A program made the translations under genes and the position numbers. Below are positions 1 through 5,928 of a stretch of 13,336 bases of DNA, in pieces. This DNA comes from Pseudomonadota bacterium (GTDB lineage: Bacteria; Bdellovibrionota_C; UBA2361; OMIW01): the NCBI GenBank assembly GCA_900299205.1, contig OMIW01000117.1:1-13336 (forward strand). Direction: 5' to 3'. Position 1 is the stretch's first letter. Each line of letters begins with the position of its first letter. A model generated the notes under the pieces. That model was not told where the DNA came from and searched no databases. It saw only the letters and a list, made by a program, of their open reading frames with translations.

Positions 1-296
1 ATTCCTTAACTAGTGTTCCCTGAAGTCCTCGCTTTCTGAGGCTGAGAGCTCAGAAAGCGAGGATTTAATGAGCGCTCAGGAAAACATAACCAGATAGGAC
101 CACCCAAAAAAGAGCGACCGAAGAGAATCCCACCCTTCGAGACATGCTTATCTGTTGACTCTGTTGTGCCGATTTCCTCCGACTGGTTCACTTCGGAGTA
201 AGCGCTCGTAGTACAAGGGGGAGGAGGGACGGGGCATCACAGGCCTTCCTGGGGCCCACCCCTCCTAAAGGTTTAACCTGACGATGTTTATCCCTA
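1..296. other. Non-coding left edge with hairpins
   Basis: No open frame here looks like a real protein. The stretch holds a strong hairpin (23-66, listed separately), a 10-bp perfect palindrome TGAGCGCTCA (69-78), a 6-bp hairpin (177-182 with 193-198), a short palindrome AGGTTTAACCT (269-279) and a G-rich run near 218-236 faced by a C-rich run near 254-265. It follows the stop codon of the leftward gene ending at 297, so part of it is probably that gene's 3' untranslated region. A rightward gene may end just outside or at the very left edge, but too little is visible to say. Confidence 0.55.
23..66 (+). terminator. Strong hairpin, possible terminator at left edge
   Basis: Bases 23-40 pair with 49-66 to give an 18-bp stem around an 8-base loop. 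The only non-Watson-Crick pair is G25-T64. That pair is a G-U wobble in a rightward transcript but an A-C mismatch in a leftward one, which favours a + strand RNA. Only three T residues follow (ATTTAATG), so it is not a textbook Rho-independent terminator. It may close a rightward gene lying left of the window or serve as an mRNA end barrier. Confidence 0.5.
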
Positions 297-2231
297 CTAA
301 ATCCCTTCCTCCGTGAGGGGGGCTGTATCGGACAAACCGAGCTCAATCGGAGCAACTTCGTCCGATTGCGAATCATCCTCAACTTCTACATGAGATGTCA
401 TCGTAATGGCCCGCTTTACAAAGAGGGGAGAGCCCTCGAATGAATGCCCTTCGAGCGAGCCGAGGCTTTTGCCGGCCTCCTTTTCGTCGATATCGAGGAA
501 GCCAAAATGCTTCCGCATACTGACATGCAGAATTGCTTCCTGCGGAACCCCAGCGGAAGTGAGAATTGAGATGACCCCGTCTCGAGTCAGCCCTTCTCCT
601 TCGCCCTTACCCAAATAGAAACGAGTTGACCGTTGAGCTATCGTTCGGGGGCGAGGGGAATGCTGGTCATGCTGTTCGCCCCGCTCACGATTCTCCTGAC
701 GTTCACGACCTTCAGGTCGTTCCCGGTGTCCACCCCGCTCACGATGTTCCCCACGCTCTTTGGGGTTGGGCCGTTCACGTTTTTCTTGACGATGTTCCTG
801 TCTATCTCGAGGCTGAGCTTCACGTGGTTGTAGGTCCCGAGGCTGACCCGGTTGTCTATCTTCTCGATGATCCCGTCCACGCTGGCCCCTTCCATCGCGC
901 CCTCGACGGTCGTCTCCCTGACGGGGGAACCGATCGCGTCGATCTTGTTCCTCTCCCGCATCTGGCCCCTCTGCTCCTTCGGCTTGAGTGTTGAGTCCCT
1001 GAATGGCGAGTTGAATCGCTGCATTCAGGAGCTCCTCTTTCTGGGGATCTCCCTCGATAACGGCCCGTAATGCCCCGATTGAGCGGGAATCCGTTACCGG
1101 TATTGAGAGGAGTCGAGCTTTGAGGCCCGCAAACTTGGCCCGTTCAATCTCCTCCGCTGAGGGAAGGACGGCTTGTTCAAAGGATGCCTCCACAATCTTC
1201 CGAAGGTAGAAGAAGTTTGCCCGGTCTAGCGGGCCGACGATGTTAAGGACCTCACGAAGTTTACTCGCAGCCCGGGATGGTTCGGTTCGGTGGTAATAAA
1301 TCTCTGGGTCACTCGGGATGGAGTAATTAATGGCGAGCTTGAAGTCACCAACCTCTATTGACCGGGCGGTCCCATCGGTCACGACGAGTGCGGTAACTTC
1401 ACCAGAGGAGACCTGAGCAACGGACTGGGCAATCTTCTGCGGCGAAACGTGTCCGACGAGCTTCCGCGACGATATGGCGGCTTTCCGAAGGATTGTCTCT
1501 ACCAAATCTGCGTCAGAGGGCTGATTGCAGAAAACGACCGTGGGCGGAAGATTGAAACCCTGAATGAAATCGGTTAGGGCCTGTCCCTTCGCGAGCAGTT
1601 CTCCACCAACCTCATGAAAGAGGTGCTTTATCTGAACAGCTGAAGACTGAAAGTAGGGTTGCATCAGCTCTTCGAGAGCCGGGGATATTTCCGGTGCCAA
1701 TAGTACCAACTGCGGACGTTTACCCCGTTTGCACACTGTTGTCAGAATATCGCGCAGTGGTTGTACATCTTCGGCGGTCACTGGTTGGGAGACTACCAGG
1801 ATCACCCGAGCAATATCGGTAGCTCGCCCTCCGTCCCCTGCAAGGAACTCACAGACCTCGGAGCCAATACCAACAAGAAGGGCTGAATCTTCAATCGGTT
1901 CTGCGATTGCACCCCCCAAAATGCCGCGATTTTTAATTATTGTGGTGATAGCTGAAGCTGCGGAAGGAGTCTCAACAACTAATATTGAGGTCCCATTGCC
2001 GGGACGCACCGATTGCTCTACGAAGATCGCATCAACGATGCTTTCGGCCCCTGATACGCTGGGGAGGAATGCATCTTTGCCGGAGCGAAAGAGAGGAATG
2101 AGCTGAGAGGTTTGGGGGTTGGCTGCATCGGGGCCCAATCCATCGAGCACTGCTGATTCACGTTCTTGGAGTTCGGGACTGCCCAGATCGTTCTCGGAAA
2201 GATTACTTCGAGTTTGTTGGTTCATACTCAT
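297..2231 (-). CDS. DEAD-box-like RNA-binding protein lacking ATPase motifs
   Basis: 644 residues. The order of parts follows a DEAD-box RNA helicase with a DbpA-type tail. Residues 37-66 align with the Q-motif/motif I region (IPLFRSGKD present), 143-185 with motifs II-III, 228-322 with the second RecA domain (VVFCN 232-236, VVTDGTAR 283-290, INYSIP 301-306), 417-532 is an Arg/Glu/Asp/Gln-rich disordered linker, and 534-608 resembles the DbpA RNA-binding domain. The catalytic residues are missing: the GSGKT position reads GAESI (61-65), DEAD reads about SQPV (148-151), SAT reads about APE (179-181), and HRIGRTGR reads HRTEPSRA (314-321), losing the arginine fingers. From this I infer an RNA-binding protein without ATP-driven unwinding. 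There are no internal stops, so it is not a decayed gene. ATG codons at 2231 and 2225 are both possible starts, and the ribosome site is weak. It is transcribed away from its divergent neighbour. Confidence 0.8.
   Translation of the reverse strand: MSMNQQTRSNLSENDLGSPELQERESAVLDGLGPDAANPQTSQLIPLFRSGKDAFLPSVSGAESIVDAIFVEQSVRPGNGTSILVVETPSAASAITTIIKNRGILGGAIAEPIEDSALLVGIGSEVCEFLAGDGGRATDIARVILVVSQPVTAEDVQPLRDILTTVCKRGKRPQLVLLAPEISPALEELMQPYFQSSAVQIKHLFHEVGGELLAKGQALTDFIQGFNLPPTVVFCNQPSDADLVETILRKAAISSRKLVGHVSPQKIAQSVAQVSSGEVTALVVTDGTARSIEVGDFKLAINYSIPSDPEIYYHRTEPSRAASKLREVLNIVGPLDRANFFYLRKIVEASFEQAVLPSAEEIERAKFAGLKARLLSIPVTDSRSIGALRAVIEGDPQKEELLNAAIQLAIQGLNTQAEGAEGPDAGEEQDRRDRFPRQGDDRRGRDGRGQRGRDHREDRQPGQPRDLQPREAQPRDRQEHRQEKRERPNPKERGEHRERGGHRERPEGRERQENRERGEQHDQHSPRPRTIAQRSTRFYLGKGEGEGLTRDGVISILTSAGVPQEAILHVSMRKHFGFLDIDEKEAGKSLGSLEGHSFEGSPLFVKRAITMTSHVEVEDDSQSDEVAPIELGLSDTAPLTEEGI
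636..983 (-). repeat. Low-complexity region encoding the charged linker
   Basis: This part of the DEAD-box-like gene encodes residues 417-532, an Arg/Glu/Asp/Gln/His/Gly/Pro-rich linker with recurring RERG, HRER and RDR-like units. The DNA is correspondingly repetitive; for example CCCGCTCACGAT occurs at 680-691 and again at 734-745. Such tracts are common in RNA helicase tails, where they bind RNA non-specifically and can drive condensation. They often vary in length between strains through slippage. Confidence 0.65.
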
Positions 2232-2247
2232 CTACCTGTGTGTTGTG

Positions 2248-2266
2248 GTGCTCTTGTCGCGAGCAC
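2248..2266 (-). promoter_or_regulatory. Leader hairpin upstream of DEAD-box-like gene
   Basis: GTGCTC (2248-2253) and GAGCAC (2261-2266) form a perfect 6-bp stem with a 7-base loop, ending 17 bases upstream of the ATG at 2231. In the leftward mRNA it would sit just before the ribosome entry region. A role in translational control is an inference; the stem is short and could be chance. Confidence 0.3.
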
Positions 2267-2633
2267 GGATATTAAAAGCTAGTGGGGTATTGTTCTTTTC
2301 GACCTTGCAAATCATCGGAATTGGTCGTCTGGTCCATTTCGATCTCAGCAGTTATTGACCAACCCGCGAGAAATCAGAAACCCGACGGCACCGAGAATAT
2401 CTTGGTCTTGGGTGCTCAGCCCTTCTCTGGTGTGCAAGGTCTTTCTTGAGAAGAGGGACCGTTTCTCTGGGGGAGACAGTCTCTCATCGAAGCACAAAAA
2501 GCGGAGGCGAGCAAAAACGAACCCCGGATGCGCCGAGCGGGGACCCCCGAGGAGGACTTCCCCCCGAGTTGGTGAGGACTTCTCATCGGAATATTGCCGC
2601 AGATAACCCGCTGAAAACGGTGGGAAAAGTACC

Positions 2634-2668
2634 CTCAGCAGTGGTTTGCGGAACAAACCTCACCTGAG
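2634..2668 (+). other. Hairpin in intergenic region
   Basis: CTCAG (2634-2638) pairs with CTGAG (2664-2668). Inside it, GTGGTTTG pairs with CAAAC-CTCAC apart from a single-base bulge, closing a CGGAA loop. An upstream GCTGA (2610-2614) could instead pair with TCAGC (2635-2639), so two mutually exclusive folds exist. No T-run follows, so it is not a terminator. It ends about 23 bases before the -35 of the rightward promoter, so it belongs either to a separate RNA or to a longer leader. Confidence 0.35.
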
Positions 2669-2690
2669 CGGAAGACGAGTGCCCTATCGT

Positions 2691-2719
2691 TTGACCAATT
2701 CATACCTGGAGTTTACCCT
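2691..2719 (+). promoter_or_regulatory. Sigma-70-type promoter for WD40 lipoprotein gene
   Basis: TTGACC (2691-2696) and TACCCT (2714-2719) are separated by 17 bp. The -35 is a 5/6 match, and the -10 keeps the key T, A and final T. Transcription would begin near 2726, giving a leader of about 65 bases before the ATG at 2792. That leader starts with a tandem TCTGTCC repeat (2725-2731, 2732-2738). CTGTCC (2733-2738) can pair with GGACAG (2748-2753). Confidence 0.45.
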
Positions 2720-2791
2720 CTCTTTCTGTCCTCTGTCCAATGTTTCCGGACAGGTTGATGGTGCTAACGTCGTTCTATTGAGCCGGCTACT

Positions 2792-3937
2792 ATGAAGATG
2801 GTTTCGCTGTTACCGGGGAAGGTGGGGAGGCTGAGAATAGCCTCTTTGGGTATCTGCTCTGTGCTTCTCGGCGGATGTGTTGTTTTCGGGGGGGCGAATC
2901 CGAACGTTGTTGGTGCTTCTGAGGATCGAATTTCGCAAAAAGGTCCGTCAAATCTTGTGATCGGAGCTCGCGTAGACAATGGCCGGGTGACCGTCGTGCG
3001 GGCAGATGGGCGGGTTTATTCGGCGGTTCCGAGCTCAGATGGAAATTACTCCGTGACGCCCCGTTGCGCCCATCGCGGTGTCGGGGGACCCTTCTTTGCT
3101 TCAGCCCTATCCGAAGATGGGCGAACGGTTGCGCTGAGTGGGCGAGGCGTGGTCCGGGTGACGTCTCTCTTCGATTGTCGAGTGATTGCTGAAACCCGTT
3201 CGGTGCTGAGTCGGGTCGGGTCTCTTTCATTCTCACCCGACGGACAATCCTTGCTGTTGGGGGCATTCGATGGAAAGGTCTATCGGTGGCGTTTTTCGGA
3301 GCAGGTTCAATTCCATCGGAATCCGGTGCTTTTGTTTGAGCGATATGTCGGTCACGGTGGGGTGGTAAGCTCGGTTGTTTTTCATCCGGCGGGTCGAGTG
3401 TTTTTCTCTGGAGATTGGACTGGTTCCCTCCGGGCGTGGTTGCGGTATGACGAGGATGATTACAGGGGTAGGTGGGATGTCGTCTCCGTACCCGGTCGCT
3501 TTTACACCGAAATCGCGGTGTCAGCTTCTGCCGCGCGATTGCCAGAGGCAATAGAGGCGGTGGCCGTCTCAAAAGATGCCGAGAGCCTTCTATCCGCGAC
3601 GCGCGATGGCAATCTCCAGCTATGGTCCATCCGAGGATTCGCGAATCGGGGCGAGGTGAAGGCCCACGAGGGTGAGGTTCGGAGTATCGCGTTAGACCGT
3701 TCAGGAACATTGGCAGCTTCCGGCGGAAGAGATGGGTTTATTCGGTTGTGGCGAATATCCTCGCCGAACGAGGGAGAGGAAAAGAGAGAGGTAACTTTCC
3801 TTAAAGTTGGTGAGTGGTATCTCCCTAACACGCGAGCTGTCTCGTTGGCGCAGGATGGTTCGGTGATTGCCGTGTCGGATGATTCGATTCGCAGGTTCGG
3901 TGAGGAGGGCCCGAGAGCATCGGGTGAGCGACGTTAA
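2792..3937 (+). CDS. WD40-repeat beta-propeller lipoprotein
   Basis: 381 residues. The N-terminus is a lipoprotein signal peptide: basic residues to 14, a hydrophobic core, then lipobox LGGC with the modified cysteine at 29. A chain of WD40-like units follows, at about 58-80, 98-135, 139-170, 187-219, 254-281, 291-322 and 347-370. Several carry the typical 'SPDG...DG.V..W' pattern (148-166, 260-278, 302-320). Seven units fit a single complete seven-bladed propeller. The mature protein would be membrane-anchored and face the periplasm or outer-membrane interior, probably as a protein-binding scaffold; the partner is unknown. No enzymatic motif is seen. The ribosome site before the ATG at 2792 is weak, and an ATG two codons later is an alternative. 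lspA, the peptidase that would process it, starts 37 bp downstream, so the two are probably co-transcribed. Bacterial WD40 lipoproteins exist, but I do not recognise a named homologue. Confidence 0.8.
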   Translation: MKMVSLLPGKVGRLRIASLGICSVLLGGCVVFGGANPNVVGASEDRISQKGPSNLVIGARVDNGRVTVVRADGRVYSAVPSSDGNYSVTPRCAHRGVGGPFFASALSEDGRTVALSGRGVVRVTSLFDCRVIAETRSVLSRVGSLSFSPDGQSLLLGAFDGKVYRWRFSEQVQFHRNPVLLFERYVGHGGVVSSVVFHPAGRVFFSGDWTGSLRAWLRYDEDDYRGRWDVVSVPGRFYTEIAVSASAARLPEAIEAVAVSKDAESLLSATRDGNLQLWSIRGFANRGEVKAHEGEVRSIALDRSGTLAASGGRDGFIRLWRISSPNEGEEKREVTFLKVGEWYLPNTRAVSLAQDGSVIAVSDDSIRRFGEEGPRASGERR

Positions 3938-3974
3938 TATATCGGCCCGGGCCGTTTGTAGGAAAAAAGGGGGG

Positions 3975-4511
3975 ATGGTGACTCAGCAGTTTAAGATTCA
4001 AACGCTCGTGGGCCTCGTGGTGCTTGTGGCCTCCTTTACCACCCTCATCGATCAGGCGACGAAATGGGCTATTGTGCAGCTGCTGAGTACGGGCGAACAG
4101 GTCGAAGTAATTCCGGGTTTTTTCTCTCTGACTCTTCTTTTTAACAAGGGGGCGGCATTCGGTCTTTTTGCCGGGATAGAATCGGATGCCCTGCGCTACA
4201 CTCTTCTTGGACTATCGACGCTTGTTGCCCTGTCGATCCTCGGATATGTCCTTTTAAAGGACTTTTGTGATGATGTGCCAGGGCAGTGTGTGGTGGGAGC
4301 CGTTTTGGGGGGAGCCGTAGGAAATATTATTGATCGGGTGCGACTCGGAGAAGTGATTGATTTTCTCGATTTTTACGTAGGATCTCGCCACTGGCCGGCC
4401 TTCAACGTAGCCGATTCAGCAATATGCGTAGGGGTCATTCTGCTTCTTTTAAGAAAACCTCGACGTGCCCCTGATTGTCTTGTTCCCCCTTCCGAGAAAA
4501 GCATGTCTTGA
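3975..4511 (+). CDS. lspA: Lipoprotein signal peptidase (signal peptidase II)
   Basis: 178 residues, close to the family norm of about 160-180. LspA is an inner-membrane aspartic peptidase that removes the signal peptide from diacylglyceryl-modified prolipoproteins. The family motifs are intact: NKGAAFGLF (57-65), GNIIDR with catalytic Asp120, and FNVADSAI with catalytic Asp147. Four hydrophobic segments are visible, at about 10-25, 60-68/73-94, 105-118 and 148-159. I chose the ATG at 3975 because a purine-rich AGG/AAGGGGGG run precedes it directly and the family N-terminus fits. A longer in-frame reading back to 3867 would overlap the end of the WD40 gene and add a charged, non-membrane extension. 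It sits among lipoprotein genes, its own substrates. The C-terminal tail after 160 is polar and unremarkable. Confidence 0.95.
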   Translation: MVTQQFKIQTLVGLVVLVASFTTLIDQATKWAIVQLLSTGEQVEVIPGFFSLTLLFNKGAAFGLFAGIESDALRYTLLGLSTLVALSILGYVLLKDFCDDVPGQCVVGAVLGGAVGNIIDRVRLGEVIDFLDFYVGSRHWPAFNVADSAICVGVILLLLRKPRRAPDCLVPPSEKSMS

Positions 4512-4567
4512 GGGAATCCCCCTGTTTTCCGATATTGCGCCCCGAGATTAAAGCGGGTGATCATAAG

Positions 4568-4583
4568 GCAATCTAACGATTGC
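4568..4583 (+). other. Short perfect hairpin after lspA
   Basis: GCAATC (4568-4573) and GATTGC (4578-4583) pair perfectly around a TAAC loop, in the 140-bp gap between lspA and the next gene. No T-run follows (TGTGTTGG), so termination is doubtful. It may be a processing or leader structure, or chance. Confidence 0.3.
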
Positions 4584-4651
4584 TGTGTTGGAGAATTCGA
4601 CGAAGGAGCGAAACGGAAGCACTTCGGTTGCCGTGCGGACGAAGAGGGGCT

Positions 4652-5758
4652 ATGGTCAGATCAGGATCAACATTCCTTACGCAGAGGTTTCAGAAAAGCG
4701 AAATGGTGTGGCGATCTGCTCTCGCCTTATTTTTGATTCTTTTTCTTGCCTCACCTTCAATTCAGCGTTGCCGAGCAGAGGACGTTGCTCGTGGCCCGTT
4801 CGTTAGCAAAGAATGGGGCTTTTCGATCGATTATCCACGGGGCATCTTCGAGGAACGTGTCGTCGATGATCGACCGGGACTTGCTCTCGTCTTGTCGGGT
4901 TCGGGCGGATTTCCGACATTTACGGTGACTGTAGCGAGAGGCGAGTACGAACCCTCGTCATCGAAATCGCATGCCGAGCGGGTAGTCCGAGAATATCATG
5001 AGGCGGGTTTTCGCGATGCGCGAGTTGTCAGGATATCCCGGTACGTTCACCGAGGAGTTCCGCTGCGTGCTCCCCTCGTGACGCTGCTGTTCATGCGTTC
5101 ACAATCAGGGGAGGGGAGAGGTTGCCAGGACCATACTGGTTTGGGGGGTGTAGAAAATACCCGATGTAACGGCGAGTCCGAGACAGTTCAACAAATTGTT
5201 AGGTCAAAGGTCCTCTTTATCTCGACTCCCAATCAGCACTATGTGCTCACTTATCTGGATGATGCCGAAAACTCGGATCCCCATTTGGCGAGGATTCTAT
5301 TCGATAGTTTCGTAGTGACTCCTCTAAAGGTCGGCACCTCGGAAGATGTCGAAGGTAGCGATGCTGGTCTCCCAGTTGGAGAACCTCGGAATGCTGAGCG
5401 GCTTTCGAGGTTCTTTAGCAACCCCCTAGCTCGATTATGGGGAGCTCTGTCGCCGACTTTTTTTAGTATCCTCGATTCCTCTTCCTGGGAGAGGCCAGCC
5501 GAACTCGAATCTAGGGAGGAAGCTGAATCAGACGAGCCGTCAGGTAAGCGGCGTGATTCGCGGGCTTGGTATCCTCCCTCGTCCCCAGCCGACTCGTTTT
5601 GGCGAGACGACAAGCGGAGGGATGATGGTAGTGAGTCTCACTTTTTTCTCTCCCAGCTGGCGAAACTTGTGCTGCCGACCTCTTCGGGTGGACAGCTAAT
5701 GAGTATGCTGATGCTCTTTGCCTCTGGGGTTATTGTGAACCGGTGGCGACGGCGGTAG
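4652..5758 (+). CDS. Secreted protein with PsbP-like domain and C-terminal anchor
   Basis: 368 residues. A Sec-type signal peptide is visible (hydrophobic 19-36, likely cut near CRA-ED at 42). The segment 47-224 starts with the pattern 'F.SKEWGFSIDYP' and ends with 'ARILFDSFVV', which resembles the PsbP/Mog1/DUF1795-type fold; this is a weak, shape-level match. It holds two cysteines (158, 172) that could form a disulfide. Residues 225-335 are polar and Ser/Asp/Arg-rich, probably disordered. The end is three-part: LPTSSGG, a hydrophobic helix (about 349-363), then RWRRR at the terminus, like a tail anchor or a sorting signal. I chose the ATG at 4652 for the GAGGGG just upstream; a TTG at 4580 and an ATG at 4703 are alternatives, and the last also leaves a good signal peptide. 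Function unknown. It lies downstream of lspA and before a terminator. Confidence 0.7.
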   Translation: MVRSGSTFLTQRFQKSEMVWRSALALFLILFLASPSIQRCRAEDVARGPFVSKEWGFSIDYPRGIFEERVVDDRPGLALVLSGSGGFPTFTVTVARGEYEPSSSKSHAERVVREYHEAGFRDARVVRISRYVHRGVPLRAPLVTLLFMRSQSGEGRGCQDHTGLGGVENTRCNGESETVQQIVRSKVLFISTPNQHYVLTYLDDAENSDPHLARILFDSFVVTPLKVGTSEDVEGSDAGLPVGEPRNAERLSRFFSNPLARLWGALSPTFFSILDSSSWERPAELESREEAESDEPSGKRRDSRAWYPPSSPADSFWRDDKRRDDGSESHFFLSQLAKLVLPTSSGGQLMSMLMLFASGVIVNRWRRR

Positions 5759-5796
5759 GCTCGTGTTGCTCGACAGAGAGATTTCCCTTAATTAAC

Positions 5797-5818
5797 CACC
5801 TCGGCGAGGGGTGTTTTT
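5797..5818 (+). terminator. Rho-independent terminator after secreted-protein gene
   Basis: CACCTC (5797-5802) pairs with GGGGTG (5808-5813) with one wobble, around a short GC-rich loop, and is followed at once by TTTTT (5814-5818). It lies about 40 bases after the stop codon at 5758. If it works, the WD40-lspA-secreted protein group is one transcript and the glycine-zipper pair is another. Confidence 0.55.
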
Positions 5819-5872
5819 GGGGGGGGCAGCAGGAATATATTGCGTAGTGAGGGTGAGAGCTACAAATTCGGG

Positions 5873-5896
5873 GGGAGCGGTTAGTCAACCGCTCTC
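5873..5896 (+). promoter_or_regulatory. Leader hairpin before TPR lipoprotein gene
   Basis: GAGCGGTT (5875-5882) and AACCGCTC (5887-5894) pair perfectly around the tetraloop AGTC. A G-U (5874-5895) and a G-C (5873-5896) pair extend the stem to 10 bp. It ends just before the ribosome-binding region (GGAG at 5897-5900, GGAGG at 5915-5919). No T-run follows, so it is not a terminator. It could protect the mRNA 5' end or modulate initiation. Confidence 0.4.
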
Positions 5897-5928
5897 GGAG
5901 AAGGATTAACTTGCGGAGGCGGGCGACT

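Larger units (their letters stand above)
2232..2791. other. 560-bp divergent intergenic region, hairpin-rich
   Basis: The region separates two divergent genes. Open frames of 83-103 codons cross it on both strands, but their products show no recognisable domain and carry no convincing ribosome site. Several hairpins are visible: 2248-2266 (6 bp, in the leader of the leftward gene), one near 2389-2405 (ACCGAGA with TCTTGGT), and 2634-2668. CCCCCGAG (2544-2551, 2561-2568) and GAGGACTTC (2552-2560, 2574-2582) are each repeated. A good rightward promoter lies at 2691-2719. No tmRNA, RNase P RNA or SRP RNA signature was recognised. It may hold an unrecognised small RNA or simply long leaders. Confidence 0.45.

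Noticed and set aside
218-236. G-quadruplex candidate in the G-rich run
   Set aside because: There are only three runs of three or more G, with a two-G run between them, so a three-tier quadruplex is unlikely.
626-994. 122-codon + strand frame rich in Val, His, Asp and Pro
   Set aside because: It is antisense to the Arg/Glu-rich linker of the DEAD-box-like gene. Repetitive GC-rich codons there suppress stops on the other strand.
2345-2656. 103-codon - strand and 83-codon + strand frames in the large gap
   Set aside because: Neither product shows a domain, transmembrane segment or convincing ribosome site. They overlap each other, so the region is treated as non-coding.
2232-2791. Possible tmRNA, RNase P RNA or SRP RNA in the large gap
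   Set aside because: The signature sequences I know for these RNAs, including the tmRNA ends, the RNase P conserved core and the SRP GGAA loop with its flanks, are not present.
3304-3314. GGTTCAATTCC, resembling the T-loop of a tRNA
   Set aside because: It lies inside the WD40 gene in a conserved coding context, and no acceptor, D or anticodon stem can be built around it.
2790-3710. 306-codon open frame on the - strand opposite the WD40 gene
   Set aside because: It is fully antisense to a gene with clear WD40 repeats and a lipobox. The translated product is Pro/Arg/His/Ser-rich with no domain, as expected from the codon bias of the true gene.
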